From: Homarus americanus
Lineage: Eukaryota > Arthropoda > Malacostraca > Decapoda > Nephropidae
Length of the DNA: 64,000 nt
Reading direction: 5' to 3'
Assembly: GCF_018991925.1 (NCBI RefSeq)
Contig: NW_024729754.1
Location: 117,937 to 181,936 of the forward strand
Positions within the stretch are counted from its first letter, which is position 1, and every line of letters begins with the position of its first letter. This document shows, in pieces, positions 24,251 to 37,784 of this stretch. The position numbers and the translations under genes are program-made. The notes below the pieces were generated by a model. That model had not been told where the DNA came from and did not search any database. It was given only the letters and a program-made list of their open reading frames with translations.

Positions 24251-24659
24251 ACTCGATCAGGGGAATTTGTTATACTCGATCAGGGGACTTCGTTATATTC
24301 GATGAGGGGACTTTGTTATACTCGATCATGGGACTTTCTTATACTCGATGAGGGGCCTTTGTTATACTCGATCAGGGGCCTTTGTTATACCCCGATCAGG
24401 GGACTTTGTTATACTCGATCAGGGGAATTTGTTATCCTCTATGAGGGGGCTTTGTTATACTCGATCAGGGAACTTTGTTATACTCTGTGAGGGGACTTTG
24501 TTATACTCGATGGGGGACTTTGTGTTACTTGATTAGGGGGTTTTGTTATACCCGATGAGGGGACTTTGTTCTATTCGTTCAGGGGACTTTGTTATACTTC
24601 ATCAGGGGACTTTCTTATACTCAATGAGGGGGCTTTGTTATACCCGATCAGGGGAAATT

Positions 24660-25640
24660 GTTATACATGATTAGGGGCCTTTGTTATAATCGTTCAGGGG
24701 AATTTGTTATACTCGATCAGGGGACTTTGTTATACTCGATCAGGGGACTTTGTTATACTCGACCAGGGGAGTTTGTTGTACTCGACCAGGGGACTTTGTT
24801 ATACTCGATGAGGGGCCTTTGTTAAACTCGATGAGGGGGCCTTTGTTATACTCGACCAGGGGACTTTGTTATACTCGATCAGGGGCCTCTGTTAAACTCG
24901 ATCAGGGGCCTTTGTTATACTCGATCAGGGGACTTTGTTATACTCGATCAGGTGAGTTTGTTATACTCGATCAGGGGGCTTTGTTATACTCGATCAGGGG
25001 GCTTTGTTATACACGATCAGGGAACTTTGTTATACTCGGTCAGCGGCCTTTGTTATACTCGATAGGGGGGCATTGTTATACACGATCAGGGAACTTTGTT
25101 ATACTCGGTCAGGGGCCTTTGTTATAATCGTTCAAGGGACTTTGTTATACTCGATCAGGGGACTTTGTTATACTCGATCAGCGGATTTTGTTATACTCGA
25201 CCAGGGGAGTTTGTTATACTCGACCAGGGGACTATATTATACTTGTTCAGGGGACTTTGTTATACTCAATCAGGGGACTTGGTTATACTCGATCAGGGGA
25301 TTTTTTTATACTCGATGAGGGGACTTTGTTATACTCGATCAGGGGGCTTTCTTTTACTCGATCAGAAAACTTTGTTATACTCGATCAGGGGCCTTTGTTA
25401 AAATCGTTCAGGGGACTTTGTTATACTCGATCAGGGCACATTGTTATACTCGATCAGGGGACTTTGTTAATCTCCATCAGGGGACTTTGTTATATTCGAT
25501 GAGGGGACTTTGTTATTCTCGATCATGGGACTTTGTTATACTCGATGAGGGGCCTTTGTTATACTCGATGAGGGGACTTTGTTCTACTCGATCAGGGTAA
25601 TTTGTTATACTCGATCAGGGGACTTCGTTATATTCCATGA
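24660..25640 (+). repeat. higher-order unit B, copy 4
   Basis: It is related to the 13.3-16.8 kb units by the markers GGGGCCTCTGTTAAAC, CACGATCAGG, GATCAGCGGA, GGGGGCTTTCTTTTACTCG, GATCAGGGCACATTG, GGGGACTTCG and TATTCCATGAGG. It has an extra GATAGGGGGGCATTG and CACGATCAGG pair near 25060 that is shared only with copy 5. The offset to copy 5 is about 1,975 bp, close to 86 monomers. Confidence 0.85.
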
Positions 25641-26049
25641 GGGGCCTTTGTTATACTCGATCAGGGAACTTTGTTATATTCGATGAGGGGACTTTGTTAT
25701 ACTCGATTAGGGGCCATTTTTATACTCGATCAGGGGACTTTGTTATTCTCGAATAGGGCACTTTGTTATACTCGATCAGGGTACTTTGTTATACTCGACC
25801 AGGGGAGTTTGTTATACTCAATCAGGGGACTTTGTTATACTCGATCAGGGGACTTTGTTATATTCGATGAGGGGACTTTGTTATTATCGATCATGGTACT
25901 TTGTTATACTCGATCAGGGGCCTTTGTTATACTCGATCAGTGGACTTTGTTATACTCGACAAGGGGACTTTGTTATACTCGATCAGGGGCCCTTGTTATA
26001 ATCGATCAGGGGCCTTTGTTATACTCGATCAGGGGACTTTGTTATACTC

Positions 26050-26285
26050 GACCAGGGGTCTTTGTTATACTCGATCAGGGGCCTATGTTATACATGATGA
26101 GGGGGCTTTGTTATACTCGATCAAGGGACTTTCTTATTCTCGATGAGGGGGACTTTGTTATACTCGATCAGTGGGCTTTGTTATACTCGATCAGGGAACT
26201 TTGTTATACTCGATCAGGGTCCTTTGTTATACTCGTTCAGGCGCCTTTGTTATATTCGATCAGGGGCCTTTGTTATTCTCGACCA
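26050..26285 (+). repeat. higher-order block A, copy 5
   Basis: It has the block A order: CGACCAGGGGTC, GCCTATGTTATAC at 26081, CATGATGAGGGGGC, GACTTTCTTATTCTCG, GATCAGTGGGC and GTTCAGGCGCC. It lies between unit B copies 4 and 5, so the repeated segment here is compound (B, A, B). Confidence 0.85.
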
Positions 26286-26639
26286 GGGGACTTTGTTATA
26301 CTCGATGAGGGGCTTTTGTTAAACTCGATCAGGGGCCATTGTTATACTCGATCAGCGGACTTTGTTATACTTGATGAGGGGACTTTGTTATACTCGATCA
26401 GGGGCCTTTGTTATACCCGATTAGGGGACTTTGTTATACTCGATCAGGGGACTTTGTTATACTCTATGAGGGGGCTTTGTTATACTCCATCAGGGAACTT
26501 TGTTATACTCGGTGAGGGACTTTGTTATACTAGATCAAGGGACTTTGTTATACTCGTTCAGGACTTTGTTAAACTTGATCAGGGGACTTTGTTATACTCG
26601 ATCAGGGGGCTTTGTTATACTCGATCAGCGGGCTTTGTT

Positions 26640-27590
26640 ATACTTGATCAGGGGCCTTTGTTTTAATCGTTCAGGGGACTTTGGTATACTCGATCAGGGG
26701 ACTTTGTTATACTCGATCAAGGGACTTTGTTATACTCAACCAGGGGAGTTTGTTATACTCGACCAGGGGACTTTGTTATACTCGTTGAGGGGCCTTTGTT
26801 AAACTCGATGAGGGGCCTTTGTTATACTCGACCAGGGGACTTTGTTATACTCGATCAGGGGCCTCTGCTAAACTCGATCAGGGGCCTTTGTTATACTCGA
26901 TCAGGGGACTTTGTTATACTCGATCAGGTGAGTTTGTTATACTCGATCAGGGGGCTTTGTTATACTCGATCAGGGGGCTTTGTTATACACGATCAGGATA
27001 CTTTGTTATACTCGGTCAGGGGCATTTGTTATACTCGATAGGGGGCTTTGTTATACACGATCAGAGAACTTTGTTATACTTGGTCAGGGGCCTTTGTTAT
27101 AATCGTTCAAGGGACTTTGTTATACTCGATCAGGGGACTTTGTTATACTCGATCAGCGGACTTTGTTATACTCGACCAGGGGAGTTTGTTATACTCGACC
27201 AGGGGACTTTATTATACTTGTTCAGGGGACTTTGTTATACTCAATCAGGGGACTTTGTTATACTCGATCAGGGGATTTTGTTATACTCGATCAGGGGACT
27301 TTGTTATACTCGATCAGGGGCCTCCTTTTACTCGATCAGGAAACTTTGTTATACTCGATCAGGGGCCTTTGTTAAAATCGTTCATGGGACTTTGTTATAC
27401 TCGATCAGGGCACATTGTTATACTCGATCAGGGGACTTTGTTAATCTCCATCAGGGGACTTTGTTATATTCGATGAGGGGACTTTGTTATTCTCGATGAG
27501 GGGCCTTTATTATACTCGATGAGGGGACTTTGTTCTACTCGATCAGGGTAATTTGTTATACTCGATCAGGGGACTTCGTTATATTCCATG
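26640..27590 (+). repeat. higher-order unit B, copy 5
   Basis: It matches copy 4 at an offset near 1,975 bp, including the GATAGGGGGC and CACGATCAGAG pair near 27040 and the TTAAAATCGTTC monomer near 27370. Near 27310 one monomer is shortened (GGGGCCTCCTTTTACTCG, where copy 4 has a longer GGGGGCTTTCTTTTACTCG). Confidence 0.85.
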
Positions 27591-30500
27591 GGGGGACTTT
27601 GTTATACTCGATCATGGGACTTTGTTATACTCGATGAGGGGCCTTTGTTATACTCGATCAGGGGCTGTTACTTTTGATCAGGGGACTTTGTTATACTCGA
27701 TCAGGGGACTTTGTTATACTCTATGAGGGGGCTTTGTTATACTCGATCAGGGAACTTTGTTATACTCGGTGAGGGGACTTTGTTATACTCGATCGGGACT
27801 TTGTTTTGCTCGATCAGGGGGTTTTGTTATACCCGATGAGGGGACTTTGTTATACTAGATTAGGGGCCTTTGTTGTACTCGATGAGGGGCCTTTGCTATA
27901 CTCGATCAGGGGACTTTTTTATACTCGACCAGGGGACTTTGTTATACTCGAACTGGGACCTTTGTTATACTTGATCAGGGGGCTTTGTTATACTCGATCA
28001 GGGGACTTTGTTATTCTCGATAAGGGGGACTTTGTTATACTCGATCAGGGGGCTTTGTTATACTCGACCAGGCGACTTTGTTATACTCGATTAGGGGCCT
28101 TTGTCATACTTGATCAGGGGGCTTTGTTATACTCGATCAGGGTATTTGTTATACTCGATCAGGGAACTTTGTTATACTCGATCAGGGGCCTTTGTTATAA
28201 TCGTTTAGGGGACTTTGTAATACTCGATCAGGGGACTTTTTATACTCAATCAGGGGACTTTGTTATACTCGATCAGGGGACTTTGTTATACTCGAACAGG
28301 GGCCTTTGTTAAACTCGATCAAAGGCCTTTGTTATTTATCGATGAGGGACCTTTGTTAAACTCGATGGGGGACTTTGTTCTACTCATTCCGCGGTTTCGT
28401 TATACTTCGCAGGGGGACTTTCTTATACTCAATGAGGGCTGTTATACCCGATTAGGGGGCTTTTATACTTGATCAGGGCCTTTGTTATAATCGTTCAGGG
28501 ACTTTGTTATACTCGATCAGGGGTTTTGTTATACTCGATCAGGGGACTTTTTGTTATACTCGATCAGGGGACTTAGTTTATACTCGTTCAGGGGACTTTG
28601 TTATACTTGATCAGGGAACATTCTTATACTCGATGAGGGGGCTTTGTTATACTCGATGAGGGGGCTTTGTTATACATGATCAGGGGCCTTTGTTATACTC
28701 GTTCAGGGGACTTTGTTATACTTGATCATGGGACTTTGTTCTACTCGTTTAGGGGACTTTGTTATACTTGATCAGGGGATTTTGTTATACTCGATGAGGG
28801 GGATTTGTTATACTCGATGAAAGGGCTTTGTTATACTTGATCAGGGGCCTTTGTTATAATCGACCAGGGGAGGTTGTTATACTCGACCAGGGGACTTTGT
28901 TATACTCGATGAGGGGCCTTTGTTAAACTCGATGAGGGGCCTTTGTTATACTCGACCAGGGGACTTTGTTATACTCGATCATGGGCCTCTGTTAAACTCG
29001 ATGAGGGACCTTTGTTATACTCGATCAGGGGACTTTGTTATTCTCGATCAGGGGACTTTGTTATACTCGATGGGGGGGGCTTGTTATACTCGATCAGGGA
29101 ACTTTGTTATACTCGATCAAGGGCCTTTGGTATAATCGTTCAGGGGACTTTGTTATACTCGATCTGGGACTTTTTGCTCACTCGACCAGGAGTTTATACT
29201 CGATTAGGGCCTTTGTTTAAACTCGATCAGGGGCTTTTGTGATACTCGATCAGGGGACTTTGTTATACTCGATCAGGGGACTTTGTTATACTCGATCAGG
29301 TGGCTTTGTTATACTCGATCAGGGAACTTTGTTATACTCGATCAGGGGCCTTTGCTATAATCGTTCAGGGACTTTGTTATACTCGATCAGGGGACTTTTT
29401 ATACTCAATCAGGGGACTTTGTCATACTCGATCAGGGGACTTTGTTATACTCGATCAGGGGACTTTGTTATACTCAATGAGGGGCCTTTGTTATACTCGA
29501 TCAGAGTAATTTGTTATACTCGATCAGGGGACTTTGTTATACTCGATCAGGAGACTTTGTTTTACTCGATCAGGGGACTTTGTTATACTAGATCAAGGAC
29601 TTTGTTATCCTCGATCAGGGGACTTTGTTATACTCGATGAGGGGGCTTTGTTATACTCGATCAGGGGCCTTTGTTAAACTCGATCAAAAGCCTTTGTTAT
29701 TCTCGATGAGTTACCTTTGTTAAACTCGATGAGGGGACTTTGTTCTACTCGTTCAGGGGACTTTGTTATACTTCATGAGGGGATTTTCTTATACTCAATG
29801 AGGGGGCTTTGTTATACCCGATCAGGGGGCTTTGTTATACTTGATCAGGGGCCTTTGTTATAATCGTTCAAGGGACATTGTTATACTCGATCAGGGGACT
29901 TTGTTATACTCGATCAGGGGACTTTGTTATACTCGATCAGGGGACTTTGTTATACTCGTTCAGGGGATTTTGTTATACTTGATCAGGGAACTTTGTTATA
30001 CTCGATGAGGGGGCTTTGTTATACTCGATGAGGGGGCTTTGTTATACATGATCAGGGGCCTTTGTTATACTCGTTCAGGGGACTTTGTTATACTTGATTA
30101 GGGGACTTTGTTCTACTCGTTCAGGGGACTTTGTTATACTTGATCAGGGGATTTTGTTATACTCGATGAGGGGGCTTTGTTATACTCGATCAGGGGGCCT
30201 TGTTATACTTGATTAGGGGCCTTTGTTATAATCGACCAGGGGAGTTTGTTATACTCGATGAGGGGCCTTTGTTAAACTCGATGAGGGGCCTTTGTTATAC
30301 TCGTTCAGGGGACTTTGTTATACTCGATCAGGGGACTTTGTTATACTCAATGAGGGGCCTTTGTTATACTCGATAAGAGTCCTTTGTTATACTCGATCAG
30401 GGGACTTTGTTATACTCGATCAGGAGACTTTGTTTTACTCGATCAGGGGACTTTGTTATACTAGATCAAGGACTTTGTTATCCTCGATCAGGGGACTTTG

Positions 30501-33500
30501 TTATACTTGATGAGGGGGCTTTGTTATACTCGATCAGGGAACTTTGTTATATTCGATGAGGGGACTTTGTTATATTCGATTAGGGGCCATTTTTATACTC
30601 GATCAGGGGACTTTGTTATTCTCGAATAGGGTACTTTGTTATAATCGTTCAGGCGACTTTGTTACACTCGATCAGGGACTTTGTTATACTCGATCAGGGG
30701 ATTTTGTTATACTCGACCAGGGGAGTTTGTTATTCTCGGCCAGGGGACTTTGTTATACTCGATGAGGGGCCTTTGTTAAACTCGATGAGGGGCCTTTGTT
30801 ATACTAGACCAGGGGACTTTGTTATACTCGATGAGGGGCCTTTGTTATACTCGATCAGGGGACTTTGTTATTCTCGATCAGGGGACTTTGTTATACTCGA
30901 TCAGGGGGCTTTGTTATACTCGATCAGGGAACTTTGTTATACTCGATCAGGGGCCTTTGTTATAATCGTTCAGGGGACTTTTTTATACTCGATCAGGGGC
31001 TTTTTATACTCGACCAGGGGACTTTGTTATACTCGATCAGGGGACTTTGTTATACTCGATCAGGTGGCTTTGTTATACTCGATCAGGTAACTTGTTATAC
31101 TCGATCAGGGGCCTTTGTTATAATCGTTCAGGGGACTTTGTTATACTCGATCAGGGGACTTTTTATTCTCAATCAGGGGACTTTGTTATACTCGATCTGG
31201 GGACTTTGTTATACTCGATCAGGGGACTTTGTTATACTCGACCAGGGGAGTTTGTTATTCTCGGCCAGGGGACTTTGTTATACTCGATGAGGGGCCTTGT
31301 TAAACTCGATGAGGGGCCTTTGTTATACTAGACCAGAGGGACTTTGTTATACTCGATCAGGGGCCTTTGTTAAAGCTCGATCAGGGGCCTTTGTTATACT
31401 CGTTCAGGGACTTTGTTATACTTGATCAGGGACTTTGTTATACTCAGTAGGGGTTTTGTTATACTCGATCAGGGGCTTTGTTACTACCTCGTTCAGGGAC
31501 TTTGTTATACTCGATCAGAGGACTTTGTTATACTCGATCAGGGGACTTTGTTATACTCGACCAGGGGAGTTTGTTATACTCGACCAGGGGACTTTGTTAT
31601 ACTCGATGAGGGGCGTTTGTTAAACTCGATGAGGTACCTTTGTTATACTCGACCAGGGAACTTTGTTATACTCGATCAGGGGACTTTGTTATACTCGATC
31701 AGGGGACTTTGTTATACTCGATCAGGGGGCTTTGTTTTACTCGATCAGGAAACTTTGTTATACTCGATTAAGGGCCTCTGTTATACCCGATCAGGAGACT
31801 TTATTATACTCAATCAGGGGACTTTGTTATACTCTATGAGGGGGCTTTGTTATACTCAATCAGGGGGCTTTGTTATTCTTGATCAGGGGCCTTTGTTATA
31901 ATCGTTCAGGGGACTTTGTTATACTCGATCAACTGACTTTGTTATACTCGACCAGGGGACTTTGTTATACTCGATGAAGGGCCTTTGTTATACTCGATCA
32001 GGGGACTTTGTTCTACTCGATCAGGGGACTTTGTTATACTCGATCAGGGGACATTGTTATATTCGATGAGGGGACTTTGTTATACTCGATGATGGGACTG
32101 TGTTATACTCGTTCAGGGGACTTTGTTATACAGGATCAGGGGACTTTGTTATATTCGAATAGAGGCCTTTGTTAAACTCGAGGAGGGGGCTTTGTTATAC
32201 TCGATCAGGGGGCTTTGTTATACTTGATCAGGGGCCTTTGTTATAATCGACCAGGGGAGTTTGTTATACTCGACCAGTGGACTTTGTTATACTCGATGAG
32301 GGGCCTTTGGTAAACTCGATTTTGTTATACTCGACCAGGGGACTTTGTTATACTCTATGAGGGGCCTTTGTTAAACTCGATGAGGTACTTTTGTTATACT
32401 CGACCAGGGGACTTTGTTATACTCGATCAGGGGACTTTGTTATACTCGAACAGGGAACTTTGTTATACTCGATGAGGGGGCTTTGTTATACTCGATCAGG
32501 GGACTTTGTTATACTCGATGAGGGGACATTGTTATACTCGATTAGGGGCCATTTTTATACTCGATCAGGGGACTTTGTAATACTCGAATAGGGGACTTTG
32601 ATATAATCGTTCAAGCGACTTTGTTATACTCGATCAGGGGACTTTGTTATACTCAATCAGGGAACTTTGTTATACTCGATCAGCGTCCTTTGTTATACTC
32701 GATCAGGGGACTTTGATATACTCGACCAGACGACATTGTTATACTCGTTCAGGGGCCTTTGTTATACTTGATCAGGGGGCTTTGTTATACTCGATCAGGG
32801 GACTTTGTTTTTCTCGATAAGGGGGACTTTGTTATATTCGATCAGGGGCCTTTGTTATACTCGACCAGGGGACTTGGTTATACTCGATCAGGGGCCTTTG
32901 TTTAACTCGATCAGGGGCCTTTGTTATACTCGATCAGGTGACTTTGTTATACTCGATCAGTGGACTTTGTTATACTCGATCAGGGGGCATTGTTTTACTC
33001 GATCAGGAAACTTTGTTATACTCGATCAGGGGTCTTTGTTATACTCGATGAAGGGCCTTTGTTATACACCGATGAGGGGACTTTGTTCTACTCGATCAGG
33101 GGACTTTGTTATACTCGATCAGGGGACATTGTTATATTCGATGAGGGGACTTTGTTATTCTCGATGATGGGACTGTGTTATACTCGCTCAGGGGACTTTG
33201 TTATACCGGATCAGGGGACTTTTTTATACTCGAATAGGGGCCTTTGTTAAACTCGATCAAAGGCCTTTGATATTCTCGATGAGGGGCCTTTGTTAAACTC
33301 GATTAGGGGACTTTGTTCTATTCGTTCAGGAGACTTTGTTATACTTGATCAGGGGATTTTGTTATACTCGATGAGGGGGCTTTGTTATACTCGATCAGGG
33401 GGCTTTGTTATACTTGATCAGGGGCCTTTGTTATAATCGACCAGGGGAGTTTGTTATACTCGACCAGGGGACTTTGTTATACTCGATGAGGGGCCGTTGT

Positions 33501-36500
33501 TAAACTCGATGAAGGGCCTTTGTTATACTCGACCAAGGGACTTTGTTATACTCGATCATGGGCCTTTGTTAAACTCGAACAGAGGCCTTTGTTATACTCG
33601 ATCAGGGGACTTTGTTATTCTCAATCAAGGGAATTTGTTATACTCGATCAGTGGGCTTTGTTATACTCGATCAGGGAACTTTGTTTTACTCGATCAGGGG
33701 CCTTTGTTATAATCGTTCAGGGGACATTGTTATACTCGATCAGTGGGCTTTTTTATACTCGACCAGGGGAGTTTGTTATACTCGATTTGGGGCCTTTGTT
33801 AAACTCGGTCAGGGGCTTTTGTTATACTCGATTAGGGGAATTTGTTATACTCGATCAGGGGTCTTTGTTATACTCGATCAGGTGGCTTTGTTAAACTCGA
33901 ACAGGGAACTTTGTTATACTCGATCATGGGCCTTTGTTAAAATCGTTCAGGGGACTTTGTTATACTCGATCAGGGGACTTTTTTACTCAATAAGGGGACT
34001 TTCTTATACTCGATCAGGGGACTTTACTATACTCGATCAGAGGACTTTGTTATACTCGACCAGGGGAGTTTGTTATTCTCGGTCAGGGGACTTTGTTATA
34101 CTCGATGAGGGGCCTTTGTTAAACTCGATGAGGGGCCTTTGTTATACTAGACCAGGGGACTTTGTTATACTCGATCAGGGGCCTTTGTTAAACTCGATTA
34201 GGGGCCTTTGTTATACCCATTTAGGGGACTTTGTTATACTTGATCAGGGGACTTTGTTATACTCGAGTAGGGGGTTTTGTTATACTCGATCAGGGGGCTT
34301 TGTTATACTCGTTCAGGGGACTTTGTTATACTCGATTAGAGGACTTTGTTATACTCGATCAGGGGACTTTGTTATACTCGACCAGGGGAGTTTGTTATAC
34401 TCGATCAGGGGACTTTGTTATACTCGACCAGGGGACTTTTGTTACTTTTCGATCAGGGGCCTTTGTTAAACCGATCAGGGGCTTTGTTATACTCGATCAG
34501 GGGACTTTGTTATTCTTGATCAGGGGACTTTGTTATACTCGACCAGGGGGCTTTGTTATACTCGATCATTGAACTTTGTTATGCTCGAACAGGAGCCTTT
34601 GTTATATTCGTTCAGGGGACTTTGTTATACTCGATGAGGGACTTTTTTATACTCGACCAGGGGAGTTTGTTATACTCGATTAGGGGCCTTTGTTAAACTC
34701 GATCAGGGGCTTTTGTTATACTCGATCAGGGGAATTTGTTATACTCGATCAGGGGTCTTTGTTATACTCGATCAGGTGACTTTGTTAAACTCGATCAGGG
34801 AACTTGGTTATACTCGATCAAGGGCCTTTGTTATAATCGTTCAGGGGACTTTGTTATACTCGATCAGGGGACTTTTTATACTAAATCAGGGGATTTAGTT
34901 ATACTCGATCATGGGACTTTGTTATACTCGATCAGAAGACTTTGTTATACTCGACCAGGGGAGTTTGTTATTCTCGGCCAGGGGACTTTGTTATACTCGA
35001 TGAGGGGCCTTTGTTAAACTCGATGAGGGGCCTTTGTTATACTAGACCAGGGAACTTTGTTATACTCGATCAGGGGCCTTTGTTATACTCGATCAGGGGC
35101 CTTTGTTATAATCGTTCAGGGGACTTTGTTATACTAGATCAGGGGGCTTTTTTATACTCGACCAGGGGAGTTTGTTATTCTCGGCCAGGGGACTTTGTTA
35201 TACTCAGTGGGGAGTTTGTTATACTCGATCAGGGGCTTTGTTATATACTCGTTCAGGGACTTTGTTATACTCGATCAGAGGACTTTGTTATACTCGATCG
35301 GGGGACTTTGTTATACTCGACCAGGGGAGTTTATTTATACTCGACCAGGGGACTTTGTTAAACTCGATGAGGTACGCTGTTATACTCGACCAGGGGACTT
35401 TGTTATACTCGACCAGGGGACTTTGTTATATACTCGATCAAGGGCGCGGTATTTAAACTCGATCAGGGGCTTTGGTATACTCAATCGAGGGACTTTATTT
35501 ATTCTCGATTTAGGGACATTGTTATACTCGATGATAGGACTGTGTTATACTCGTTCAGGGGACTTTGTTATACTCGATCAGGGGACTTTGTTATACTCGA
35601 ATAGGGGCCTTTTTTAAACTCGATCAAAGGCCTTTGTTATTCTCGATGAGGGGCCTTTGTTAAACTCGATTAGGGGACTTTGTTCTACTCATTCAGGGGA
35701 CTTTGTTACACTTGATCAGGGGATTTTGTTATAGTCGATGAGGGGGCTTTGTTATACTCGATCAGGGTGCTTTGTTATACTGGATCAGGGGCCTTTGTTA
35801 TATTCGTTCAGGGGACTTTGTTATACTCGATCAGGGGACTTTGTTATACTCGATCAGGGGACTTTGTTATACTCGACAAGGGGAGTTTGTTATACTCGAA
35901 CAGGGAACTTTGTTATACTCGACCAGGGGAGTTTGTTATACTCGACCAGGGGACTTTGTTATACTCGATCAAGGGCCTTTGTTAAACTCGATCAGGGTCC
36001 TTTGTTATACTCGATCAGGGGCCTTTGTTATAGTCGACCAGGGGACTTTGTTATATTCGATCATGGGCCTCTGTTAAACTCGATCAGGGGCCTTTGTTAT
36101 ACTCGATCAGGGGACTTTGTTATTCTCGATCAGGGGACTTTGTTTTACTCGATGAGGGGGCTTTGTTATACTCGATCAGGGAACCTTGTTATACCGCTCG
36201 ACCAGGGGACTTTGTTATACTCGACCAGGAGTTTTGTTGTGTACTCGATTAAGGGCCTTTGTTAAGCTTCGATGAGGGCTTTTGTTATACTCAATCAGAG
36301 GACTTTGTTATACTCGATCAGGGACTTTGTTATACTCAGACAAGGGAACTTTGTTATACTCGATGAGGGGCTTTGTATACTCGATCAGGGGACTTTGTTA
36401 TACTCGTTGAGGGACATTGTTATACTCGATTAAGGGCCATTTTATACTCGATCAGGGGACTTTGTAATACTCCCGAATAGGGGACTTTGATATAATCGTT

Positions 36501-37684
36501 CAAGCGACTTTGTTATACTCGATCAGGGGACTTTGTTAGAAAGCTTGATCAGGGACTTTGTTATACTCGTTCAGGACTTTGTTAAACTTGATCAGGGGAC
36601 TTTGTTATACTCGATTAGGGGGCTTTGTTATACTCGATCAGGGGGCTTTATTATACTTGATCAGGGGCATTTGTTATAATCGTTCAGGGGACTTTGTTAT
36701 ACTCGATCAGGGGACTTTGTTATACTCGATCAGGGGACTTTGTTATACTCGATGAAGGGCCTTTGTTATACTCGATGAGGGGACTTTGTTATACTCGATC
36801 AGGGGACATTGATATATTCGATTAGAGGACATTGTAATACTCGATGATGGGATTGTGTTATACTCGTTCAGGGGACTTTGTTATACTCGATCAGGGGACT
36901 TTGTTATACTCGAATAGGGGCCTTTGTTAAACTCGATCAAAGGCCTTTGTTATTCTCGATGAGGGGGCTTTGTTAAACTCGATTAGGGGACTTTGTTCTA
37001 CTCATTCAGGGGACTTTGTTACACTTGATCAGGGGATTTTGTTATAGTCGATGAGGGGGCTTTGTTATACTCGATCAGGGGGCTTTGTTATACTTGATCA
37101 GGGGCCTTTGTTATAACGATTTTGGGGACTTTTATACTCGATCAGGGGACTTTGTTATACTCGATCAGGGGACTTTGTTATACCGACAAGGAGTTTGTTG
37201 CTCTCGAACAAGGGAACTGTTATACTCGATGAGGCCCTTTGTTATACTCGACAGGGACTTTGTTATACTCGATCATGGGCCTCTATTAAACTCGATCAGG
37301 GTCCTTTGTTATACTCGATCAGGGGACTTTGTTATTCTCGATCAGGGGACTTTGTTATACTCGATGAGGGGGCTTTGTTATACTCGATCAGGGAACCTTG
37401 TTATACTCGATCAGGGGCCTTTGTTATAATCGTTCAGGGGACTTTGTTATACTCGATCAGGGACTTTGTTATACTCGATCAGGGGACTTTGTTATACTCG
37501 ACCAGGGGAGTTTGTTGTACTCGATTAGGGGCCTTTGTTAAACTCGATGAGGGGCTTTTGTTATACTCAATCAGAGGACTTTGTTATACTCGATCAGGGG
37601 ACTTTGTTATACTCGAACAGGGAACTTTGTTATACTCGATGAGGGGGCTTTGTTATACTCGATCAGGGGACTTTGTTATACTCG

Positions 37685-37784
37685 NNNNNNNNNNNNNNNN
37701 NNNNNNNNNNNNNNNNNNNNNNNNNNNNNNNNNNNNNNNNNNNNNNNNNNNNNNNNNNNNNNNNNNNNNNNNNNNNNNNNNNNN
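37685..37784. other. assembly gap, 100 N
   Basis: This is a run of exactly 100 N. Orientation is the same on both sides. The left flank (37555-37684) follows the order seen at 32395-32510 and 36280-36410. The right flank begins inside the 3-kb unit that is repeated at 40797. The true length of missing satellite is unknown. Confidence 0.99.

Larger units (their letters stand above)
2644..37684 (+). repeat. 23-bp satellite array, forward orientation, block 1
   Basis: This is a continuous head-to-tail run of the 23-bp monomer, about 1,520 copies by length. Common variant classes are GGGGCCTTTG, GGGGGCTTTG and GGGAACTTTG at the left end of the monomer. On the right they are TTATAATCGTTCA, TTAAACTCG, CGACCA, CGATGA, CGATTA and TTGATCA. 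Rarer forms include GGGGGCATTGTTTTACTCG followed by GGAAACTTTG, GGGGCCATTTTTATAC, and GGGGACTTTCTTATTCTCG. The variants come in stereotyped orders, which defines higher-order repeats. I find no stretch over about 50 bp that cannot be related to the monomer. Stretches between the named higher-order units hold ordinary monomers only. Confidence 0.98.
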
